64,000 nucleotides of DNA from Amaurobius ferox (Eukaryota > Arthropoda > Arachnida > Araneae > Amaurobiidae), in assembly GCA_951213105.1 (NCBI GenBank), contig OX578152.1:103356882-103420881 (forward strand). The letters are read 5' to 3'. The stretch's first letter is position 1; every line of letters begins with the position of its first letter. A program made the position numbers and the translations under genes. Of the stretch, positions 1 to 10,703 are shown piece by piece. The notes beneath the pieces were generated by a model. That model was not told where the DNA came from and searched no databases. It saw only the letters and a list, made by a program, of their open reading frames with translations.

Positions 1-9
1 CTATATATA

Positions 10-64
<55 letters not shown>

Positions 65-65
65 T

Positions 66-99
<34 letters not shown>

Positions 100-127
100 A
101 TATACATATTATATATATCACATATAT
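1..127. repeat. AT microsatellite
   Basis: Almost pure AT/TATAT runs with rare C. It directly abuts the TA target site of the next element, as expected for transposons that insert at TA. Confidence 0.9.
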
Positions 128-128
128 A

Positions 129-981
129 CAGGGTATCCCAAACAGATTGAAACACGCTTTAATTCTTTGCCTGTTGGAGATAAGTGGGCAATGTAAATTG
201 CAAAAGAGTTGAAAGTAAGGTAGGAAATAAGACTACATTAATGAAATAGTCCACCCTTTAATTTTCAAAATGTTACACTTTTTAAATTGTTATACGACCC
301 CCTTAGACAAATGTGGTCAATCAGAAAATTTTTAATTTTAATGTAACAAGATCAATAAAAAACCGCATATCTGTATCTTTAAAATTGAGCGAGTTATATT
401 TAATTGAAAATTGAACATTATGAATGAGGACCCTATATCAAATTAGAAACGTAAATTTGTGACATATCACAAAAAAGATAAAACCGGATAGGAGACAAAA
501 CATGGGAGACATTTTTGCGAATTCCGCGTAGGCTCACGATGCAGTCACGGATTAAGTACTTTTCAATAACTAAGTACTTTTTTAATAATTAAGTACTTTT
601 AAGTACTTTTTTTTATCTAAACAATTTCCATCGTCAATTTGTTTATGATCCCTATTTTCACTTATGAAACATACTTCAGTCAGATACATAAGTCAGATTT
701 TTTTTCTTTATCATAATTCAGTTGATTTTAAAGAAACAGATGTGCGGTTTTTTTACTGATCTTGTTGCATTTAAAATAAAAAATTTCTGATTGACCAAAT
801 TTGTTTAAGGGGGTCGTATAAAAATTTAAAAAGTGTAACTTTTTTAAATGAGTAGGACGACTATTTCATTGACGTAGTCTTATTTCCTACCTTACTTTCA
901 ATATTTTTTCTATTTACATTGCCCACTTATCTCCAACAGGTAAAGAATTAAAGCGCGTTTCAACCTTTTGGGGACACCCTC
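129..981. mobile_element. Foldback MITE, Tc1/mariner type, CAGGGTRTCCC ends
   Basis: The outer ends read CAGGGTATCCC on the left and, inverted, GAGGGTGTCCC on the right, each next to TA. The arms are inverted copies of each other for roughly 250 bp; for example the block with GGGGGTCGTATA near 783-820 answers TATACGACCCCC near 290-303. There is no coding frame. The TA flanks and CAGGG termini suggest mobilisation by a Tc1/mariner-superfamily transposase. The middle contains short direct repeats of TAAGTACTTTT. Confidence 0.8.
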
Positions 982-1009
982 TATATATAATTGTCTTCTA
1001 TAGTGTCTT

Positions 1010-2776
1010 CTATTTCGTTCGAATTTTTAACGCCTTTTGAAGTCCTGCCATATCCTTAAAATTCCAAAAAAAATTAAATATCTCGAAAACGGTTCATTAT
1101 ATAGTACTGGAGTTGGTCTTATTCGTTTCGTCGGTAAAAATTGCGTATGAAATAACATTTAATGAATACTTTTAAGCATATCTAGTTTGTTTTTATTTCA
1201 GATTTTGACGGTTTAGTGTGCTATTTCGCCAAAATAACAGGTTTTACTTTTCCAAATTCTACAAAAATGTGCTCAGCACCAGGGACATCCGCAAGTGACT
1301 TACCAACCAAATTTTAAGAAATTTCATTAACCAAACTTTTAGCTACATAAAAATTCATTTTTGATTATTAATTATTAATTACAGTTAAAAACGTCGCCAG
1401 TTCTTCAAAAATCTAAAAATCTTAATATTTCTAGAAAGATTAGCCTAGCCATAGAAATTATGTGGTTTGTCTCATTCTTTTTGTCTCCGGCATTTTGGCA
1501 TAAAACAAGCATGTAATTGATACATTTGTGCATATGTAGTTTTGACAATTTGCACATACCAAGTCGCAGAAAAAGACAGATTTTATGTTCCGGAATCGCA
1601 CCAAAATCTAATCAGCCCCAAGATAATCCACCACCTACCAAATTCTGTAACATTTTGTCAATTAGTTTTTGAACTAAAGTGGATACATATACAGGGTATC
1701 CAGAAAGTTCCGGAACGGCGCAATATCTCGAGAAATACACTTCGGATCAAAAAATAAAAAAACACGTATGCAATATTTTTAGAAAAGCTATTCAATGATA
1801 CCAAAATTGACCCCCTCCCCCCTCCTGTGGGAGGGGGTGGGGCAACTTTGAAATTTTCAATGGGAACCCCCATTTTTTATTGCAGATTTGGATTCTCTAG
1901 AAAGAATTACATACGTTTGATCTACGATTTTTGCTCCCCCAATGGCACTATAATCGAGAAAAACGGAAGTGGGGCACAAAAGTGGGGTTTAAAAGTTACA
2001 GAAAAAAAACACCCCTGATCATGAGAGGAAAGGGGACTCATGTTAATCAAGCACCCCGAAGGGAACAGAAAACTACTACGTCAACAACGTTGTTCCTGGG
2101 TAGTGCTAAAAGTAGTTTTGAAGCGTTTTCTAAACTGAAGTCAACAGTTGTCGGTTAGCGGAAGTTAGTTTAACGGAAGTAGTTAGTCAACAGTTGCCGG
2201 AACGGTTAGCGGGGGGAGAGGGTTCATTTTAGCATCATTGGATAGTTTTTTTGAAAATATTGAACAATTAATTTTTTATTTTTCTATCCGAAGTGTATTT
2301 CTTAGAGACATTCCCATTTTTAAACGTTTGTGCCCCAATTCCGTTTTTCTCGATTATAGCGCCATTTGGGGAGCGAAAATCAAAAATCGTAGGTCAAATG
2401 TATGTAATTTTTTCTGGAGAATCCAAATCTGCAATAAAAAAGGGGGGTTGCCATTGAGAATTTCAAAGTTGTCCCACCCACTCCCCCAGGAAGGGGGAGG
2501 GGGTCAATTTTGGTATCATTGGATAGCTTTTCTAAAAATATTGAATGCGTGTTTTTTTTATTTTTTGATCCGAAGTGTATTCCTCAAGATATTGCGCCGT
2601 TCCGGAACTTTCTGGGCACCCTGTATTATGCAGACAGATAAACTCACACGTCAAGAATATTTATTTTTCAGATTCTAGAGTGCTCGAAATATGTTGATCC
2701 GTCGAAATCTCGAGCTGCGATTTTCGACACGACTCCAATACTCTTCCTATACATTGCCATGTATTGCAGGGAAAGT
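1010..2776 (-). mobile_element. A-family element, split by a nested MITE
   Basis: The right end carries the family hairpin (TGCAATACATGG.. with TTTCCC, seen inverted) ending in GGGAAAGT. The first part holds the ATATCTCGAAAACGG block and the AAATCTAATCAGCMCCA blocks typical of the family. A foldback MITE at 1692-2623 separates the two parts. The left end is truncated next to the first MITE. Confidence 0.7.
1692..2623. mobile_element. Foldback MITE with an extra internal arm copy
   Basis: Termini CAGGGTATCCAGAAAGTTCC and its inverse are flanked by TA on both sides. The arms of about 300 bp are inverted copies that include GC-rich blocks such as GACCCCCTCCCCC. A third, partial arm copy at about 2213-2320 lies in the same direction as the right arm, so the element is composite. 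The open frame at 2238-2678 is a by-product of the repeat and has no recognisable protein. Confidence 0.8.
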
Positions 2777-3014
2777 AAAAACATCGTTGGTTATATACGC
2801 TCTAAAAAATAATATAAACACAATAATTATTCTTGGTAATATCCAAGTGCTTTAATCAGTTAATTGGACGTAATTATAATAGTAATTTTTTTAAAAATAG
2901 TTGCAAGCCGAAGCTTTGCAACTGGAGATATGCCTGTAAATTAAATTTTTCTCCACTGTAAAGAATGTGCTGTGGTTTGTAAGTTTGATTGTTGTGATTT
3001 CTGTGGTATTTTTG
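2777..3014. other. Spacer without recognised gene
   Basis: AT-rich sequence between two A-family pieces. It contains a short inverted pair around 2900-2925 (GTTGCAAGC / GCTTTGCAAC) but no frame of interest. Confidence 0.4.
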
Positions 3015-3112
3015 AGTGCTCGCAATATGTAGATCCGTCGAAATCTCGAGTTACGATTTTCGACAAGATTCAAATACTATTCCTATACACTGTCATGCAT
3101 TGTGGGGAAAGT
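3015..3112 (-). mobile_element. A-family element, terminal fragment
   Basis: About 100 bp of the hairpin-bearing end (GATCCGTCGAAATCTCGAG ... GGGGAAAGT). It is joined without a gap to the next A copy. Confidence 0.75.
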
Positions 3113-3874
3113 AAAAATCTGATGTGGACAGCACATGACTTTCCCTGCAGACTTATATTCACGTTCTCTTTATTTTAATTACATTTTATTCACTTTTAAT
3201 TCAATTTTCGTTCTCATTTGATAACTGGACTTCTTTTCAAAGGTGGCTTGGAGAAAATACGAAAAAACTAAAATATCTCGAGAATGGCTGGTCCTAGTAT
3301 AATGGGGTTGATCTTATTCTTTTCTTCGTTAAATATTACGTATTACACAAGCATTTAATGGATATATTTGAGCATACGTAGTTCTTTAGTTTAGATTTTG
3401 GCGATTTTTGCGTTCCATTTTGCAAAAAAAGGCAGGTTATTTTTTTTCGAATCATACCAAAATCTAATCAGCACCAGAATGTTTCACAAGTGATTTATCA
3501 ACCGAATTTTGTGAAATTCGGTCCATTAGTTTTTCAGCTAGAGTGGATACAAGCTTTTGCGGGCCATTTCGCAAAAAAGGAGGTTCTTTTATCCCGAATC
3601 GTACCCAAAATTAATCAGCACCAGACTCGCTCATAAGTCACCTACTTACCAAATTTTATGAAATTCGGTTCATTAGTTCTTTAGTTAGAGTGAATACAAC
3701 ATCTGCACAGAGAGACAGACACACACACAGACACACACACAGACGTCACGCTAACAATAGTTTTTTCGTATTCTAGAGGTCTTGAAACGTGTAGATCCGT
3801 CGAAAACTCAAGTTGCGATTTTCGGCATGATTCCAATACTTTCCCTATACATTACCATGTATTGCAGGGAAGGT
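3113..3874 (-). mobile_element. A-family element, complete, tandem unit 1
   Basis: It starts with the inverted 3' end (AATCTGATGTGGACAGCACATG) and ends with the hairpin TTCCCTATACATTACC..GCAGGGA. Internal blocks are ATATCTCGAGAATGG, two copies of a roughly 150-bp module containing CGCAAAAAAGG, and an ACAGACAC microsatellite. Length is about 760 bp. Confidence 0.8.
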
Positions 3875-4620
3875 AAAAATCTGATGTGGGCAACACATAA
3901 CTTTCCCTGCAGACTTATATACACATTCTCTTATTTTAATTAAATTTAATATACTATTAATTCAATTTTCGTTCTCATTTGGTAACTGGGCTCATTTTCA
4001 AAGGTGGCGTTGAGAAAAAAACAAAAACAAAAATATCTCGAGAACGGCTTGTCCTAGTTTAATGGGATGGGTCTTATTATTTTCTTCGTTAAAAATTACG
4101 TATAAAACAAGCATTTAATGGATATATTTCAGCATACGTAATTTTTTATTTTAGATTTTGTCGATTTTTGCGGGCCATTTTGCCAAAAAGGGCAGGTTAT
4201 TTTTTTCCGAATCTTAACAAAATCTAATCAGCATCAGGGTGTCCCACAAGTGACTTACTTACCTACCAAATTTTGTTTAATTCGGTCCTTTAGTTTTTCA
4301 ACTAGAGTGGATGCAAGCTTTTGCGGACCATTTCACAAAAAAAGGCGGATTCTTTTATCCCGAATCATACCCAAAACTAATCAGCACCAGATCCGCCCAC
4401 AAGTGATATATATACCTACCAAATTTTTAGTTAGTTAGAGTGGATACAAAATCTGCACAGACAGACACACAGACAGACACACACTCAGACGTCACGCTAA
4501 AAATAGTTTTTTCGTATTTTAGAGGTCTCGAAACGTGTAGATCCGTCAAAAACTCGAGTTGCGATTTTCGGCATGATTCCAATGCTTTCCCTATACATTA
4601 CCATATATTGCTGGGAAAGT
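3875..4620 (-). mobile_element. A-family element, complete, tandem unit 2
   Basis: It has the same block order and orientation as the preceding unit and follows it directly, making a head-to-tail array. The hairpin end reads TTTCCCTATACATTACC..GGGAAAGT. Confidence 0.8.
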
Positions 4621-5280
4621 AAAAACGGATGTTAATCTGTAGAAAAAATCATATGTTGCTCACATCATATTTTTAAAAAGTATCCTATTTACGAAAATCA
4701 AAACATTGTTCAATTGACTTTGTTTTTACACTCATTAGATCTGAGAATTTGCTTTTACACTCATTAGACTAGAGAATTTGCTCATGTGGCAGAAAGCAAT
4801 TAATTCCCTTCCTGTTTTAAGAGAATCGATAATTTTTTTTTACGGAGAAAACTTCTCAAAACTTCTTACGGCACGTACTGAATGGTGTCTGGACCAAAGT
4901 AAATTGTTATTTAATTTTTTTTATAATTTATCTTCTTGAATTCTCTGAAAGTTAATGAGAATTTCTGATTCAACCGTTCCTAATGGTTTTGAAACTGTTT
5001 ATATTACAATCTGTGTTAATGCCGAGTTATCGGGAAAACATGAAAAATAGTTGTTTTGCTAAATTGATAATTTATGCTTTTATTAAACGAGTTGTTTGTT
5101 ACTTCCCCTACAGAAATAAAGTAATTTATAACAAAATAATTACTACGGGGGGTCGATATCTTGAAATCGAGTTTTTGACGGATTTACTGCTTAAGAATTC
5201 GAAGCGAATTTTTACTTTCTAATACTAGTTTATAGAAGAAAGTAGTATTTGTCTAAAAACTTTCGCATTAAAATTATGAA
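4621..5280. other. AT-rich spacer with superfamily terminus relics
   Basis: A relic of the superfamily 3' end (CATATGTTGCTCACATCATA) lies near 4650-4670. A decayed terminal hairpin (TACTTTCT...AGAAAGTA) lies near 5213-5247. No gene is recognised. Confidence 0.4.
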
Positions 5281-5430
5281 TTAGTAGGATACAAAAGCAA
5301 CTATAGATGTTACTGGAGCACCTATACTGTGAACACCTATAGATGTTACTGTTGAACAACTATAGTTGCTATTGGAACACCTTTACTGTGAACGGCTGTA
5401 GATGTTATTGTTGAACAGCTAGAGATATTA
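5281..5430. repeat. Imperfect tandem repeat
   Basis: Several units of roughly 50-60 bp containing ATAGATGTTACTG, TGTGAACAC and GTTGAACA. Confidence 0.6.
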
Positions 5431-5919
5431 CTGGTATAAAAATAGGTTATATTAACGTATATAAGCCCATGGAGTTAGAGAGAAGAAAATGAAACTTCTA
5501 TAGATGAGAACTTGAAATTACCATAATGCTTTGAGAATTATATCTAGATGCCACCAATACTATAGTAAAGCGTCCTTTGTTTCCATTTGCCACAATAAAG
5601 AGGCATAGTATTGAGTATAGTATATCATTTTTGTTTATTTTTATTTAAGATTTCACAATTGATAGTATAATTGATCAGTATTTTTCACAACTATAGGACA
5701 GAGTTCAGAATATAGGGAGATAAAAATAAGTCGAAAGGTAAAATAATTTTGAATACGTAACAATATTTCATTTTGTTTTCGTTCTAATTTGCATTGCGCT
5801 ACGAATTTATTTCTACAAAATTGAGAGTTTAAATAAATATTTTCGGCCTTTTCCCATAGAAACATATACAATGGCGCTTATTTTATCATAGCGCCGCCTG
5901 AATTATTGTCTCATATGAT

Positions 5920-6020
5920 ATTGGCATTTCCACATGGAGTTTTATGGCGTTCTCATGTAGTTTTATGGAGTTCTCATAGAGTTCTCATGAAGTTTTATGA
6001 CGATCTTATGGAATTTTATG
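5920..6020 (+). repeat. Short minisatellite, TCTCATGGAGTTTTATGG-like
   Basis: About five diverged copies of an 18-20 bp unit containing AGTTTTATGG and GTTCTCAT. Confidence 0.65.
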
Positions 6021-6176
6021 GTGTCTTCTATAGAGTCAATGCATCTAAATCAATGCGTCTAAATGCATCCAACGGCTTCAATTAACTATTGCCAACCAGA
6101 AAAAAGAAATTTTAACAAATATTTACGATGTATTTTAAAAGAATTACTTGAGTAAGATATCTGAAAAATATATATT

Positions 6177-6615
6177 TTATTTTTCCTGTATACATAGTAC
6201 AATATATAAAGAACGTATTGTGACGGGGTTGAATATTCGAATTCGAGTTTTTGGCAGAAGAGTCCGTTTCAAACATCCCTGAACTCAAATCAAACGTTTT
6301 TCAGGTTACATACACACAGAACGATGTCTTTGTGTGTGTGCGCGCGCGCATGTTGGTTTGAGTGTATATGCATGCATGTTAGTTTGAGTGTGCATGCATG
6401 CATGTTAGTTTGAGTGCGTGTGTCTGTATGTGTGTGTGTGTAGACACGATATCTCACGAATGAATGGATCATTTTGAAAATAATTTGGTACTATTATTAC
6501 AATCAGTAAATACTGAATATTTATTGATTTAAATCGCAATCAAATGTTCAGAAGATCTCCAAATTTTCGAATAGATTTTTCAAAAAATCAGTAAAAGTCA
6601 AATTTTTCAATAGTG
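6177..6615 (+). mobile_element. B-family relative, old 5' half
   Basis: A decayed terminal hairpin (TTTTCCTGTATACATAGTAC..) is followed by TATTGTGACGGGGTTG, an ATTCGAATTCGAG block, a TGTGTG-rich stretch and the CTCACGAATGAATGGATC block. All occur in B-family order. The 3' half is absent. Confidence 0.6.
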
Positions 6616-6849
6616 ATAAATATGTAATCATGTCATAGTATTGAAAAACAAATGAAACAGTCAAAAGCACCCAATTTCAGATTACTGCAATTTCCTGCCT
6701 ATTTTCCGCGGATTATTTATAAAAAAATCTCAAAATTTTGAAGGTTCGAATTATGAGCCGCCGCAAATTACCCGCCTCAATTTTTTTTTTCAACCGCATA
6801 AGAAACAATGTATAAAATATAAGAAATGTATAAATATGTACTGAATGAT

Positions 6850-7711
6850 AACACTAAAATTGTATTAGAAGATATACCCGTCCAACTCTTATTTTGTTTC
6901 AACAATCAGCTAAAGGAGTTTAATGGTTAAACACAATATATAAGTTTATCGGCTAAACACAATATATAAGTGTATTGGTTAAACACAATATATAAGTTTA
7001 TTGGCTAAACACAATATATAAGTTAAAAAAAAATTTGCCGAAATAAATGAAAGTGATGTACTCAGTCCGCAATTTATATAATTAAAACAAAAATCAAACC
7101 AATCATTTATAAGATATATTTTTATATCCATTTATTTATTATTCAAATCCAAAACATAATAATAAACATTAACAAACACATTTAATTTAATTGCGCTACC
7201 GAGCAACATGATACAAAATAGAATCTTCCTTATAAAATGCTAATAATTAAATAACCATTTTGATTTCTTAATACTTTTCATTGTTGAGTAAAAGCTTGTG
7301 AAAAATAAACTATGGTGATAGATTTTCCATTTAAATTCATGTTTCAAACATTCATATCTTCAAACAATTCAAGTTTTCGGAAAATTACTAATTAGTGCAG
7401 AAATCTTCCACCAAACTCAAAAATAAAGTTTTAACTTTCACGTTATAAACAAACGATTTCAAACCTTTTCATTTGGAGGAACCAAGGAGTTAGAGAGTAG
7501 AACTCTTAGGAAAAGGTTTCGTTTTTCATGAATATCTCGATAACCCCTGGTCTTCGAAACTCGCAACTTAGACTAAGTTTAAGAGGCACTATTTCAAGGC
7601 TACCCACAAAATTTCATTAAATTCGGTTCAGCAGTTCTCCCGTGATGGTGGGACAAACAAACAAACAAACAAACAAACAGACAGATAGACACAGATTTTC
7701 AATTTTACTTA
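6850..7711 (+). mobile_element. D-family repeat, left part
   Basis: It shares blocks with 26405-26890 (inverted) and 37860-38110: GAAGATA.ACCCGTCC, an ACACAATATATAAG motif, TTTAATTTAATTGCG..AGCAACATGAT, and a terminal CAGACAGATAGACACAGATTTTCAATTTTA motif. It is interrupted by the MITE at 7712. It also has an ATATCTCGATAAC block. The origin is unknown. Confidence 0.55.
6918..7025 (+). repeat. Minisatellite of about 28 bp
   Basis: Four near-identical units of TTATTGGCTAAACACAATAT plus ATAAG, lying inside the D-family repeat. The inverted D copy near 26790-26815 has only one unit, so the array expanded locally. Confidence 0.85.
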
Positions 7712-8225
7712 CCGGGTGATTCAAAAGTTCGAAGCAAAAGTAAAACGCTATAAAAGATATCTATGGATCAGAGAGACATGCGGTTTGCAGATTAATATTC
7801 ACCGTGATGGGGGATTTTGGTGGCATGAAAAAAAATTAGTTCAAACTCTCGACACTCGGGGGGCTGCGGCAGATAAAGCCATGGAGATGACTTATGCATG
7901 GAGATGATTGCACATATGACTGGCCTGCGAGATCCCCAGATCTCACATCCGTGAATTTTAGGTATCTCCACAACGAGAAATCACAGGGTGTGAGATCTGG
8001 GGATCTCGCAGGCCAGTCATGTGTACAATCACCTCCATGCATAAGTCATCTCCATGGCTCTATCTGCCACAGCCCCCCGAGCGTCGAGAGTTTGAGCTAA
8101 TTCTTTTTAATGCCACGCAAAATCCCCCACCACGGTAAATATTAATCTGCAAACCGCATGTCTTTTCGACCCATAAATATTTTTTACAGCTTTTTACTTT
8201 TGCTCCGAACTTTTAAATCACCCGG
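7712..8225. mobile_element. Foldback MITE with transposase-derived arms
   Basis: Termini ACCGGGTGATTCAAAAGTTC and their inverse are flanked by TA. Both arms contain the same piece of a transposase 3' end. The motif DWPARSPDLT can be read on the plus strand from 7894 and on the minus strand from 8042. The latter continues PCDFSLWRYLK, the third catalytic-Asp region of a mariner-superfamily transposase group common in arthropods (WPxRSPDLTPxDFxLW). The element looks like two inverted copies of the 3' end of a lost autonomous transposon. Confidence 0.85.
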
Positions 8226-8525
8226 TATACAGATTGCGCTAATACTAAATAAAATAGTTCTTGATAAAATTTGTTCTTCTGAAGTAACGATTTCTAATTT
8301 AACATTGTCATCGTGTCACTTATTCAAATACACGGCAAATTTCATCATTTTAACTACTTTTGCACAGGTATATAAAGAAGTAAATAATCAGGCGTGCTGA
8401 TATTATTTGCGGATTATACGACACTGTGGATTATGCGGCGCTGCGGATTATACGACAATGCGGATTATACAGTGATGCGTATTATACGAAATATTTCTTT
8501 TTACTCTCTTTGAAATATCGGTATG
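8226..8525. other. D-family flank and short CGGATTATAC repeats
   Basis: The first part continues the interrupted D repeat after the TA. Around 8400-8490 there are several copies of GCGGATTATACG-like words. No gene is seen. Confidence 0.4.
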
Positions 8526-8527
8526 CG

Positions 8528-8890
8528 AAGCGGGACAGCCTAATGGTTAAAACACGGGATTGCACTTGGAGGACCCGAATTCGATTCCCTCTTCTGCAGA
8601 AACTGCCCTTGTGTTCACGCGGAGCAAGGGCGCGTTAAATGTATGGGTTCGAAATTCCTTCCGAGAGGTCGATGGTAGGGGAAGGAGGGTACGGTCCCTC
8701 TTGGTGACACCCCCACTGAGTTCCGGTCTAAATTGGATGGCACTGTCCTGGCCATCCAAACAGATACTTTACACCTTTGTATAGCCGGCCATACAGAAAG
8801 CTACCATTAGCCTATGGGTTGGTCGTGTGGTCTGGGTTTTCTACACCTTTGTATAAGTCGAACGGTCCGGGACAAAAGAAATAAATGCAT
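8528..8890 (+). mobile_element. tRNA-derived SINE with an inserted tail unit
   Basis: The head has a box A-like stretch GCCTAATGGTTAAAAC and a box B-like stretch GAATTCGATTCCC, the pol III internal promoter pattern. The body (ACGGTCCCTCTTGG, TGAGTTCCGGTCTAAATTGG) and tail (ACACCTTTG...GTCGAACGGTC) match the other SINEs here. A 58-bp insertion at 8784-8841 splits the tail. Confidence 0.85.
8784..8841 (+). mobile_element. Tail-only mini-retroposon, copy 1
   Basis: A 58-bp insert sits between two exact copies of TACACCTTTGTATA (8770-8783 and 8842-8855). It begins GCCGGCCATAC and ends GTGTGGTCTGGGTTTTC. GGCCATAC can pair with GTGTGGTC with two wobble pairs. Confidence 0.85.
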
Positions 8891-8979
8891 GCCAATTATT
8901 CGCAAAGAAATTACGGTAAGTAATGTAAATTTAATGCCATAAACATTCTGCCACGGATGTTATACATCATTTTTTTGTT

Positions 8980-9283
8980 TTGAAAGATGCAAAGGGGTTG
9001 TATTATGTAGGGAATGTCATGATCTGGATGCATCAGATGTATTTTCATCGTGATACAGAGAGTGATAATGATTGTGAAACTAAACGTTATATGAAATATG
9101 GATGCATGGAAAATTCGAGTGAAGAATCCAATGGAATTGCATTATGTAGGGAATGTAATGGTCTGGACACATCAGATGTTTTTCCAGCGTGATAATGATT
9201 GTGATCATGATTATAAAACTAAACGTTATATGAAATAAGGATGCATGGAAAAATCGAGTGAAGACTCACACCCCAGTGGGATT
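8980..9283 (+). repeat. Direct repeats of about 140 bp, units 1 and 2
   Basis: Units begin near 8990 and 9130 and carry TTATGTAGGGAATGT, GCATCAGATGT, TGTGAAACTAAACGTTATATG and GGATGCATGGAAAA. A third unit continues at 9633-9755, after the 5S-headed insertion. The open frames here are not recognised proteins. Confidence 0.75.
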
Positions 9284-9560
9284 AGAGCCAACAGCCGTAC
9301 CGCGCTGAAAACACCGGGTCTCGTTAGATCTCCGAAGTCAGGCAGCATTGGGCGCGGTTAATACTTGGGTGGGTGACCACCTGGGAACACCGCGTGCTGT
9401 TGGCACATTTCGGGCGCGGTAGCCCGGTGGTTTGCGCGCTGGAATTGCACGCTGCTTCCGGCCGCTGGATTCGCACGCTGTGGCACTTCCCGGCCGTCCA
9501 AACAGTTACCTTACACCTTTCTGGTAGGTCGGACGGTCTGGGTCTCATCAACAACAACAA
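9284..9560 (+). mobile_element. Composite SINE with 5S rRNA head and tRNA-like segment
   Basis: A full 5S rRNA sequence is followed without a terminator by a tRNA-like box A segment (AGCCCGGTGGTTTGCGCGC), then by the common SINE tail (CCGGCCGTCC...GGACGGTCTGGGTC) and a CAA repeat. CCCCAGTGGGATT occurs just before (9271) and after it (9561), consistent with a 13-bp target duplication. Confidence 0.8.
9287..9405 (+). rRNA. 5S rRNA-like sequence, SINE head or retropseudogene
   Basis: The sequence of about 119 nt runs from GCCAACAGCCGTACC to CGTGCTGTTGGC, so the terminal stem is intact. Landmarks are CACCGGGTCTCGTTAGATC, the pol III box A-like GGCAGCATTGGGCGCGG and the box C-like GGTGGGTGACCACCTGGGAAC. 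This is clear 5S rRNA similarity with full length. No T-run follows and SINE sequence continues, so it probably serves as a SINE promoter rather than making ribosomal RNA. Confidence 0.85.
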
Positions 9561-9632
9561 CCCCAGTGGGATTGTTATCTTACACCTTTCTGATAGGTCG
9601 GACGGCCTGGGTCTCAACAACAACAACAACAA
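9561..9632 (+). repeat. Duplicated SINE tail unit, about 72 bp
   Basis: It repeats the preceding tail (TTACACCTTTCTGATAGGTCGGACGGCCTGGGTCTCAACAACAAC) together with the CCCCAGTGGGATT site. The result is a two-unit tandem array with a 71-72 bp period. Confidence 0.8.
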
Positions 9633-9754
9633 CCCCAGTGGGATTGTATTATGTAGGGAATGTCATGATCTGGACGCATCAGATGTTTTTCACCGCGATA
9701 CTGAGTGTGATAACGGTTGTAAAACTGAACGCTGTATGGAATATGAATGCATGG

Positions 9755-10703
9755 AAAAAAAATCTGATGTGGGCAACACATGACTTTCCTTATATAACGT
9801 AATGAATTTACCACTTTTACAGTAAAATAAATAGGTTTTTCTTATAGTAGATACTAATATTCTTTCCAAGATATTGAATTTTCGACAATTAGTCGGCATT
9901 TCATTGATTTAGCGTCATTTTTATCCATTTGGCGAGATTTTCGTTAATTTGGCAACATTTCAAAAAGTCGCCAAATTGGCGACATTCCGCCAAAATTCGT
10001 CGCCAAAATCTCGCCAAGCATAATGGACAAAGAAATAAGTTATTCTTGCAGCAGATAAATGAATATTGGCGTTCAAATACAAAAGTATTACTCAAAGTAT
10101 CTTTTTTCATGAATGGAACGAGCTAGATCCACGAGAATAATGTCATCCAATATATCGCATGGTATTACTGAAAAGTGAACATGTCTCTCAAGAGGAAATA
10201 TTTTTTTATTTTATATGACTTTCTGATAATTTTTTTGAAAAATGTGCAATATCTCGAGAACGGTTCATGTTAGCGTTCTAAAATTTATGTCAATCGATTT
10301 CTAATAAAAAATTACATAAGAAATGTCTATATGCGTAACTTTATTAGTGGTTTTGATTTTTTGACTATTTTTTCCAAATTTCATTTGAAAATTTAGGGGT
10401 GTTCTTAACATTCGATTGTGTATAAAAACATTAGGCTTCCAGTGTTTACGGATTGTGATTTTTGTACCAAATTTGGATCGAATCGGTCCATTCGTTTGTC
10501 AGTTATCGTCTTCACAGACTCTCACACATACACACACACACACATACTTTCACACACACACACACACACACACAGACATCACTTCAAAAATGTTTGATTC
10601 GTGATCAGGGAGGCTTGAAACGTGCTCTCCCGTCGAAAACTCGATTTCGAATTTTCGACCCCGTCACAATACTTTCCTTATACATTATGTATATAAGGAA
10701 AGT
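9755..10703 (-). mobile_element. B-family element, complete, array unit 1
   Basis: It runs from the inverted 3' hairpin (AATCTGATGTGGGCAACACATG) to the 5' hairpin (TTTCCTTATACATTATGTATATAAGGAAAGT). Between them are the GTCGCCAA-type palindrome block, AATATCTCGAGAACGG, and an AC microsatellite. Confidence 0.85.

Noticed and set aside
2238..2678. A 146-codon frame
   Set aside because: It spans the arm copies of a foldback MITE and shows no protein family; its counterpart in the other arm is not conserved as protein.
3113..4620. A protein-coding tandem gene pair
   Set aside because: The tandem units contain no shared open frame; they are non-autonomous elements.
9287..9405. A working 5S rRNA gene
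   Set aside because: The 5S sequence is full length, but it runs straight into SINE sequence without a T-run terminator and is flanked by a target duplication.
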